Assembly: GCF_000003605.2 (NCBI RefSeq)
Contig: NW_003121421.1
Span: 60,160-88,298, forward strand
Reading direction: 5' to 3'
Source of the DNA: Saccoglossus kowalevskii
Lineage: Eukaryota > Hemichordata > Enteropneusta > Harrimaniidae
Length of the DNA: 28,139 bases
The translations under genes were made by a program, and so were the position numbers. Positions 10,972 to 19,218 of this stretch are shown here, piece after piece; within the stretch, counting starts at the first letter, position 1, and each line of letters begins with the position of its first letter. Under the pieces are notes generated by a model, which made no database searches, was not told the DNA's origin, and worked only from the letters and a program-made list of their open reading frames with translations.

Positions 10972-13596
10972 ATGTCGTGCATCGGACTGTGTAGCTACGC
11001 AAGATCCGAAGAACAGGTAATGTCAGCCAGAAACACTTACTTTGGGTTGGGCATTTGACGATTTGCTGATATAGACTGATAACTCTTAAAATGGGTATAT
11101 ATAATAGACGAGTTATGAGAATTTTGAAATTGACTCATCATCCTGAATAAATATTAATTGAAATATATATATTAATATATATATTAATTGAATATATATA
11201 TATTAATAAATATATATATTAATAAATATATATATTAATTGAAATATATATATATATATGTATATTATTGACCAATCACAGACAGTGCTGTTTTGAAATA
11301 AATCTATATATTTTCAAAGCAATAGAGTATATTACTTTTATTATATTCATATTTTAACTCTCAAGTAATGACTGCATTATACTGAATATTACTACAACAT
11401 TACTATTTCAGGCTGAAGTCCCTGTGACGGTAATGGAAGGACCTGATTTCGAGTATCCTGGTTCAGTTGAACCTGGAGTGCCACAACCACCGCCATCTTA
11501 CGGCAACAGTAAGTTACAATATTCCCACGTTTAGTTTTATTTATTTTCGATTTAAAATTATGCTTACGGGTTGCGTTTATACATAAATAGAGACGGACTA
11601 TTTATATGCATAATTAGAGAAGAACTATTTATATGAATAATTAGGGGACAAACGCCTGAATTAAAAAGGTCTATGTATATGCATAATTAGAATGGTCTTA
11701 TATGCATAATTAGGAACGGTATGTTTATATGCAAAATAGGAACGGTCTGTTTATATGTACAATTAGGAAAGGTCTGTTTACATGCACAATCAGGAACGGA
11801 CTGTTTATATGTACAATTAGGAAAGGTCTGTTTACATGTACAATTAGGAACGGACTGCTTACATGTACAATTAGGAACGAACTGTTTACATGTACAATTA
11901 GGAACGGACTGTTTACATGTACAATTAGGAACGGACTGTTTACATGTACAATTAGGAACGGACTGTTTACATGTACAATTAGGACCGGACTGTTTACATG
12001 TACAATTAGGAACGGACTGTTTACATGTACAATTAGGAAAGGTCTGTTTACATGTACAATTAGGAACGGACTGTTTACATGTACAATTAGAAAAGGTCTG
12101 CTTACACGTACAATTAGGAACGGACTGTTTACATGTACAATTAGGAACGGACTGTTTACATGTACAATTAGGACCGAACTGTTTACATGTACAATTAGGA
12201 ACGGACTGTTTACATGTACAATTAGGAAAGGTCTGTTTACATGTACAATTAGGAACGGACTGTTTACATGTACAATTAGAAAAGGTCTGCTTACATGTAC
12301 AATTAGGAACGGACTGCTTACATGTACAATTAGGAACGGACTGCTTACATGTACAATTAGGAACGGACTGCTTACATGTACAATTAGGAACGGACTGCTT
12401 ACATGTAAAACTAAGAACGGACTGTTTACATGTACAATTAGGAACGGACTGTTTACATCTACAATTAGGAACGGACTGCTTACATGTACAATTAGGAACA
12501 GACTGTTTACATGTACACCTAGGAAAGGTCTGTTTACATGTACAATTAGGAACGGACTGCTTACATGTACAATTAGGAACGAACTGTTTACATGTACAAT
12601 TAGGAACGGACTGTTTACATGTACAATTAGGAAAGGTCTGCTTACATGTACAATTAGGAACGGACTGTTTACATGTACAATTAGGACCGGACTGTTTACA
12701 TGTACAATTAGGACCGGACTGTTTACATGTACAATTAGGAACGGACTGTTTACATGTACAATAAGGAAAGGTCTGTTTACATGTACAATTAGGAACGGAC
12801 TGTTTACATGTACAATTAGGAAAGGTCTGCTTACATGTACAATTAGGAACGGACTGCTTACATGTACAATTAGGAACGGACTGCTTACATGTACAATTAG
12901 GAACGGACTGCTTACATGTACAATTAGGAACGGACTGTTTACATGTACAATTAGGAACGGGCTGTTTACATGTACAATTAGGAACGGACTGCTTACATGT
13001 ACAATTAGGAACGGACTGTTTACATGTACAATTAGGAACGGACTGTTTACATGTACAATTAGGAACGGACTGTTTACATGTACAATTAGGAACGGACTGT
13101 TTACATGTACAATTAGGAACGGGCTGTTTACATGTACAATTAGGAACGGACTGTTTACATGTACAATTAGGAACGGACTGTTAACATGCATGATTAGTAA
13201 CAACCTTTTTTATATGCACAATTAGCGATAGAATGTGTATATGCATATTCGCTGTTTATATGCATATTTATTATTTGCAGAATTAGCGACGCACTGTATG
13301 TCCATAATTATGACGATTTATTTATATACAGACTGTTTATATGCATAGTTACCAACGGACTGTCTATTTGATTAATTGGTGAAGGAGTATTTGTTTATTT
13401 AAATACAGGTGATACAGAGTTTGTGTATGCCCCCCAGCGCGGAATGTACATGACCCCAAACCCGGTCCCAGAGGCGGAGAAGATTGAACAATCAGGGGCG
13501 CCCTTTGTCTTTGCATATGATGGCCCTGCAACCCCTAACTCGGAACTGGATAACCCGATCCCGTCATCGGAACCGGAAATTCACAGTGAAGAATAA
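10972..13596 (+). CDS. gene B: tail-only CD20/MS4A-like paralogue, or alternative 3' exons
   Basis: Exons are 10972-11016, 11412-11508 and 13409-13596, giving 109 aa from the ATG at 10972. The frame stays open upstream to a possible acceptor (TTTAG, ending at 10917). The first exon (SCIGLCSYARSEEQ) lines up with the end of the TM4 exon of gene D (SCLAVNNRERSPDK) and ends in phase 0. The next two exons match the tail exons of gene C, with the same phase-1 junction and similar starts (VTVMEGP against VVVIQGP; FVYAPQ against FTYSSQ). The tail is Pro/Glu-rich, with a PPPSY (PPxY, WW-domain-binding type) at 11487-11501. No TM1-TM3 exons are found upstream, so as modelled it is soluble or a decayed copy. 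Alternatively, gene A exon 3 (phase 0) could splice to 11412. Retaining the last intron would stop translation after eight codons. Confidence 0.55.
11161..11268. repeat. (AT)n-rich low-complexity repeat
   Basis: Alternating TATATA runs are interspersed with a recurring ATTAATTGAA / ATTAATAAAT phrase, lying in the first intron of gene B. It is probably polymorphic and able to extrude as a cruciform. Confidence 0.8.
11579..13375. repeat. 27-bp minisatellite, about 55 units, with higher-order structure
   Basis: The core (about 11725-13210) is a tandem array of a 27-bp unit made of GGAACGGACTGTTTACATG followed by TACAATTA. Common variants are GGAAAGGTCTG, GGACCGGACTG, GGAACGAACTG and CTGCTT. Each unit contains the palindrome TACATGTA. 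Shoulders at 11579-11725 and 13188-13375 hold diverged units with TATATGCATAATTAG, so the centre is homogenised and the edges are old. Variant order repeats at offsets of 189, 540 and 702 bp (7, 20 and 26 units). Because 27 is divisible by 3 and the unit lacks stops in several frames, long periodic open frames appear on both strands (up to about 498 codons); these are artefacts, not genes. The array lies wholly inside the last intron of gene B. Confidence 0.97.
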
Positions 13597-13704
13597 CCTA
13601 TGTTTGTTAATGACGTCACAGTCTAGCATACTATATAACACTGAACGCGTGGTTATTGAACAATGTTCAATCACGTATTGTTTGTAGTTTGAGAGTACAG
13701 TAGT

Positions 13705-13710
13705 ATTAAA
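13705..13710 (+). terminator. probable polyadenylation signal of gene B
   Basis: The variant hexamer ATTAAA lies 109 bp after the gene B stop codon. A canonical AATAAA also occurs at 14075-14080. Confidence 0.4.
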
Positions 13711-15070
13711 TACACATTTGCATTAGTGTTGTCTTGCATGTAAAATCACAGGTGTAAAACCTTGGCTTATAGTTACATAAAATATTTTTAAAATATTACA
13801 TTTCGCATTGTATTTGTTTACTGATCAGCAAATATATAATATTTTAGAGTGATAAATTAATGGCATAATCTATCTTTTGTGATACTCTGCTTCCAATTTA
13901 GTGCTAAAGATTAGACTACCTATTAGACTATTTGACACTTATCACAACCCATTGCAAACACTGGTATATACAATTTATTGGTTTTGTATTTATAATAGTA
14001 TTGTTATTCATATATATATGTAATTCATGCTTTATTTTGAAATTGAGGTTCTGTATTTTTTATTCATCGAAGATAATAAATAAGGGACGGTGTATTTCAC
14101 AATTATGGCCTTATTTGCATCATCACGTTAATTGCAATTCATACAATTCATATTGAATATGCTATTATGAGTAAAAACTGTTATATGTTCTATTCTCATA
14201 TTTTTTTAGAGATATTGTAATTTTTAATGTCGTGGTGGCTCTTGTGCAGAGTCAACTACGTGTTATATACTGTTCTATTTGCTCAGTGACAATGGTCACT
14301 AAGGGGAAAGTTAAGGTTTACCACGCCCAAGTGGTAAGACACAGGGTCTCTTCAAACGTATATATAACTGTTATGTTATTAAAACATTAACATATCAAAA
14401 TAAACGTGTACTGTGTACATGATACCCCAGCAGATTAAGTCTATATATGGAAAGATATTTTGGTTGGTGATGCAAGCACGTTAGTCACCCGACGAAAACA
14501 TCAATATGACGGCCATTTTTCAAGATGCCGACAGTCTACACCAAAATATTGCATATTCCTTCTTTGATCGTTTGTTAAAAATGATCTCTGTTTTTAATAT
14601 TTTCGGAATTCATGATTATGTTGTCTTCCAAACATGATGAAATACATTTGTGAATAGTTACATTATGAAAATAGCCCCCACAAATCTAGAGTAAGTGTTC
14701 AGTATCCAATAATTTGTTTTGTGCTTTTGTTCCTAATTGAATGAAACACTGCTTATTCATTATTGATGAGTATTGTGTACTGTTTTAATCATCAAGAGAT
14801 ATTTATTTAAAAGAGTGACAGTCGAAGGCACAACCAGGACATACTGGTGATGTCACTGCTGTTAAACTCAGCGTGGGATCCAATATTAGTTTTACTATTT
14901 TTTGTAATGTAAATTGTTTCAAATGCTACCCTATGAAGCCCTACTAATTATTATATTAAAGGCAGTAAAGTAATATTAATAAGGTAGCAACACCTGAATG
15001 GACATGATGTGTCAGCGCGGGATAGCCGAGCCAAGGGTAATGGGACAATTGTTACACCGGATGGTATAAA
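13711..15070. other. non-coding stretch downstream of gene B
   Basis: AT-rich, with short open frames only. A small perfect hairpin, TACCAC-GCCCAA-GTGGTA, lies near 14318-14335. I see no gene. The right end leads into the 3' part of the Copia remnant; any LTR there is not recognisable. Confidence 0.45.
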
Positions 15071-16207
15071 TTTCGCAAATGCCTCACTAGCTAAGGTACT
15101 ATGAACCACTCTTCTGAGTTCCGACATATCGGTTAGAATCGTCCTTCCTTATCCACTAAAAAAACAGATAACCATCCTGACTCGCTCCATCAGGTAAATT
15201 GCCCAGAGAGGCATCACTGAATACAAACAGGGATAACTTGTCATCATCTGAGTGTTGAAACTTTAGAAGTAGATTTTCTGACTTCACCTTTCTGATGAAT
15301 TTATTTGAATCCAGAAGATCTCTCACTTTTCAATTCTTGATACTTGCACCTAAGTTCATTGCGTCAAAAAGAATACCAGGACTGCTTTGATGTGCAACCC
15401 AAAGAATCTGCCCACGTCAGTAACTTTGTCTATTTAACTGTCAGATTTTTTTCTTTCCGCTCCACCCTGCTTTTATGAAACTGAATAGGCGTCAAATTGG
15501 CTACATAATTATCCTGATCGAGGTAGACGTGATCTTCACTACTTGCAAGACCCGAGCCTACATACTGAAACGCATCACAGTCCTCTTTTCTAATATTGAA
15601 TTTGGATCTAATAGAATCAATAACTGTTGATATTTTTTTTATGTTTACAATTCACCACAATACCTGGCATCAGTCTCAGCGATTCAAAATTACTTATGAT
15701 TGAGGAATTATCTGCATCAGTATGTTGATTGCTAAACTGTTCTCCACGCTTGGTATCTACGCTTGATGTTGCTCTTCAACATTCATCGCTTTCTGTTTTA
15801 CTTAACTTCTCACTTATTTCGCTGTCTTCAGCATCAACATCTTTGGTACGACTAGTAGCGTCCACTTGCAGGTTTTCTTTGGTGTCTATTTCTCTTGTTT
15901 GTCTGATATTCTGCAGTCTGCATTGGTGTACCCGAACCATTGTTCTCCAATGTCTCACAAACACTACTGCTCCTTCTTGATCAATCACCGTTCCAGGCCC
16001 CTTCCATTCTGGGTTATCAGGACGTTTGTAATATACCTTGTCATCAGTGGTGTACGGGTCTGTTGTTGAACGTGTCTGTTTCCAAATCTCTCCTAATTCG
16101 TTCCGAGCATTTAAGCAGTGAAAGCTTTTCTAGCTTCATATAGGGCAGTAATGTGTTTGGCTACCTCTTTGCTCTTGTGGTTCCTTCTAATGCTGAAGGT
16201 TCATCGA

Positions 16208-17245
16208 TAGGCTATTTTCCACTTCGGTCGAGATCTCGTGAGACCGTTACATTTACCTAGCAACCGGTTGCTAGTCATGTGATACAGGTCAAGCTTTGAA
16301 CAAAAATAGCGCTAAATCGTGCGTATACCTAGTGTTGTGCGTTACATTTCCGAGTGATTCATTGCTGCAATTAGTTTCACTTTTTCGACCATGGCTGACT
16401 TCAACAGAATGGCCATGCCACAGCTCAAAGACTTCCTGCGTAAACTATAAAGAGAATATTCTTCTTGTAATCGCTAAAGCTGCACACGATTTGGAGCTCA
16501 AGGAAGACCCCGATTTTTTACGCCATGATCCTAAAAAAATACGTCGCTTCAAGACTTAGCAAACTTGGTTGCAATTTCATCGATTCTTTGAAACTATTCG
16601 GTCTGTCCGATGATTTAATGTGTTATCTATGACCGGAAAAAGCTCAGGGCTCAAAAATCGTGCGAAGATTTTAAGTTGTTTGGCGATGAGTATGTTCAAA
16701 TGTAATATCTGTCTGTGTACTGGCATCACATGCTAAAGGCACATACTTCATATTACCGCTACTTTCACCATTACTAGCGTGAACAGCTTTTCCTCACAAA
16801 TAACGGGAAACAGCAAATAATGCATGATTTACATATTACATGTAGTTCATATGGATAACAGGAATCTGTCGACACTCCATGATACGCACAAACATCCACA
16901 CAAATACATACATGTCCTGGATGGTTCTGTGTCGACCAAAATTGTCTGTCTGAGAACAGGCACTGCACTTTTCAGACTGCGCTTTTGGTTTCGGGAATCG
17001 CAACAAAAAAAACCCCAAAAACAGTATTCATGTCATTTTTGTACTGAAAGCGAGGATCACTCTTACATTCGCCGTAAGCGCGCTGTCTGACTCTCATTGG
17101 GAAAGATATTGTTTTGAGATGAGGTTTACAACACGTAGGACAATGTAGTTGCTACCATATTGACCTGTATCACGTGACTCAATCGGTTGCTAAGGTGCTT
17201 AAACCGTGGTCACGCGTGATCTCGCAGCTTGCGAAAAATGGCTTA
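16208..17245. mobile_element. 1.04-kb TIR DNA element inserted in the Copia integrase
   Basis: The left end is TAGGCTATTTTCC...CGAGATCTCGTGAGACC. The right end, reverse-complemented, is TAAGCCATTTTTCGC followed by GCGAGATCACGCGTGACC. Both then contain AGCAACCG and GATACAGGTCAA, so the inverted repeats extend about 80 bp with mismatches. TA flanks both ends (16208-16209 and 17244-17245), consistent with a TA target duplication. Copia integrase fragments abut the element on both sides, which places the insertion after the Copia element. Inside is a degenerate plus-strand frame starting at 16391. The ends match the 0.37-kb element at 595-960. Confidence 0.8.
16391..16705 (+). pseudogene. degenerate ORF start with SAP-like N-terminus, in the TIR element
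   Basis: The ATG at 16391 begins MADFNRMAMPQLKDFLR, a helix-rich start of the kind I recall from SAP-like N-termini of invertebrate transposon-associated proteins that elsewhere carry SWIM or YqaJ-type domains. The frame stops after 19 codons. It continues after a shift (VIAKAAHDLELKEDPDFLRH), breaks again after 16559, and further related pieces (LGCNFIDSLKLFGLSDD; later KIVRRF) run to about 16705. No SWIM zinc motif or nuclease motif is seen before the element ends, so this is a 5' remnant of a longer gene. The family assignment is from memory and is uncertain. Confidence 0.5.
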
Positions 17246-17589
17246 TTAGCGTGAATGGCAATTTGGATTCCTTCCATAAAGTTGATACGCGCTAAAACTA
17301 TTTTTGCCCATCAGTGCTCACTTCAATGTAGCTTCCCAATCTTGGTTCCTATCTAGCTTGAGTTTTCTCATTATATTGATTGTATTTCCAACAAAACATT
17401 GGACCATGGATAATATTCTGCTGTTGTTGTCACCTCCATGTTGAAGAGTTGCACACATGTCTCCAACTTTATCATTATTTAATTCTCCTCCGTTATCCAT
17501 CTCTTTGGTGCCCCATATATGCTTATCCAGTTGAGGATGATTTTTTGAACAGACAGTGTGGGATGTACAAGTACATGGACTAGTACTTC

Positions 17590-18690
17590 CGCCTATCAGC
17601 ATTTAACATTGGATAACAAAGGTGAGGTGCAGAAGAAATTCCCATTACATTTGAAAGCTAAAAAAGTTCCTGAACTACCTGACTCATTTACCAACATACC
17701 ACTGGGTTTTTTTCACTGAAAAACATCCAAGCCTTGAAAGTTCCTGTTTCAGTTTCATCTTTACAACTTCAGCCATAATATGAATGGTTACAAAAGATCG
17801 GTATCATTGAATCCGTAACCGAGCATGAACATTTTTGCCCACAATCACAATCAGACTTGTTATAGATAAAGCTAGTGATATTGTGTCTGTTTTGAACCCT
17901 GGAAAGATTCCTGTGATTGTTGGTGATCAGCCTATCTAGAGAATAGCCACAATATCAATGGCACTAGCCAGAACGTTATGGTGAAGACAAGTTCATCATT
18001 ATGTTTGAAGCGTTGCATAATTTGCAATGGCAGCATTTAATATACCAGGTACCATCTTGCTGTTTATATAAACTTCTAAATGAGGCCTATACAAATTGCA
18101 CTACAGAGAGAAAATGAGAGCAGACTTTCCAAAGAAGACTGGGTGAAGAACCCTGAATCGGACAGAACACAGTTTCAGTTTAGAATTTGATCCTGCATAT
18201 AGAAATGACCATATTTTCGCTGATTCACTCTTTTCGAGGGGCAGACTTTTTGCTTTACCGACAGTCTCGACAAGAATTGTTTCCATATTTTTTTGCCAAC
18301 AACAATAATAATTAAGCTGCCAATTCACTTAAGATATATGATTTGTTTAGAATGGCTCCCTTGAATGGTAGTTGAATTCAGAACCGAAAAATGTGTGGTT
18401 CACAAATGAAGTGCTCTTTCTGCTCTGGCAATACTTCAGGCGCATAAGCAATCCAATGCTGTGAGCGAAGGTGATGGAAGTGCAGTGGGAATAACAGAGG
18501 GTTCCCCTGAATTGAGAACATGGATGGTAGCTGGTCCCGAAGTCAGTTTTCTGTGTAGGGAGAACAATGACAAAGAAGAGGTTCAGCACCATGAGGAGGA
18601 GACTGGTGAACATCCTACCCTGAACACCAGAAAATGTTTTAAAAAGGTCTTGAAGTTGGACAAGACTGTGAATTGTATTGTCCAATAAAG
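17590..18690 (+). pseudogene. degenerate transposon-associated reading frame
   Basis: Coding-like pieces in one order on the plus strand can be followed through many frameshifts. They are VPELPDSFTNIPLGFF (about 17670), SDIVSVLNPGKIPVIVGDQP (about 17875-17935), a GEDKFIIMF-like piece (about 17977-18005), ENESRLSKEDWVKNPES (about 18110), IHSFRGADFLLYRQS (about 18222-18268) and DGSAVGITEGSPELRTWMV (18473-18529), which runs open to a stop at 18686. I recognise this order from a large family of uncharacterised invertebrate proteins that I believe are transposon-encoded; I do not know a family name. It lies on the opposite strand to, and just beyond, the Copia remnant and is clearly dead. Confidence 0.55.
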
Positions 18691-19218
18691 AGGAAGCATC
18701 AAAAGCATCCTCAATAGAACGGATGCAGAAGAATATTAAAGATTACTGTCAGTTGTTTTAAAATGTTTATTTCATGCCAGTCACAAGAGTGCAATTTAAA
18801 CGATTTTTTCAAACACGAAATGTATTTTTCGCATTTATTTTATTACCAAGTTTACGCCAGCTAACTGTAGTTGGATATACGATGTAATTTGAGCAATTTT
18901 ACCCAGCCTTTAAAGTTATTCTCATTTCATTGTTTCATGGCATTTATTTGATCTAATGACATCAGGCTCATTATAATCAACAGAAGTAGTGCTATTATAT
19001 CATCACTTATTGAAATAAATTCATGATCCGTGACGAGACAGAATAAAGACGAGGAGAAACCTGCTGATTCCATGATATTCCATTCCGTATTTGTCATACA
19101 TAAAAGACGCGATGAACAATACAATGACTGTATTATACCCATATGACAGCGCCATCTCACAGAGGACTTAGCAAAGTGTCAACCATACACCTGTCCACGG
19201 TTATTGTACGGACGATTC
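18691..19218. other. intergenic region before gene C
   Basis: No gene is seen. A TATA-like ACATAAAAG lies at about 19098-19106, roughly 115 bp before the gene C start codon, and could be its core promoter. Confidence 0.4.

Larger units (their letters stand above)
15075..17560 (-). mobile_element. decayed Copia-type (Ty1/copia) retrotransposon, interrupted
   Basis: Reading down the minus strand there are fragments in the expected pol order. The integrase core lies at about 17560-17250 (DNGGEL, then a W-E-A run). The integrase C-terminal part lies at about 16190-15890 (EARKAFTA; VVFVRHW; VRVHQCRL), followed by an acidic linker. A reverse-transcriptase fragment lies at about 15610-15486 (QYVGSG; LDQDNYVANL). 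RNase H-like pieces lie at about 15220-15075 (SDASLGNLPDG; VVHSTLASEAFA). Frameshifts and stops are frequent and large parts, including gag, protease and the RT active-site region, were not found. The Copia assignment rests on my recognition of these motifs and on IN preceding RT. A TIR element splits the integrase region. No LTRs are visible. It is not functional. Confidence 0.75.

Noticed and set aside
11721-13225. Giant repeat proteins on both strands
   Set aside because: Direct consequence of a stop-free 27-bp repeat unit; the array lies between a good donor (11509) and acceptor (13408).
11579-13375. CRISPR-like array
   Set aside because: Units are directly adjacent with no unique spacers, and the setting is an animal intron.
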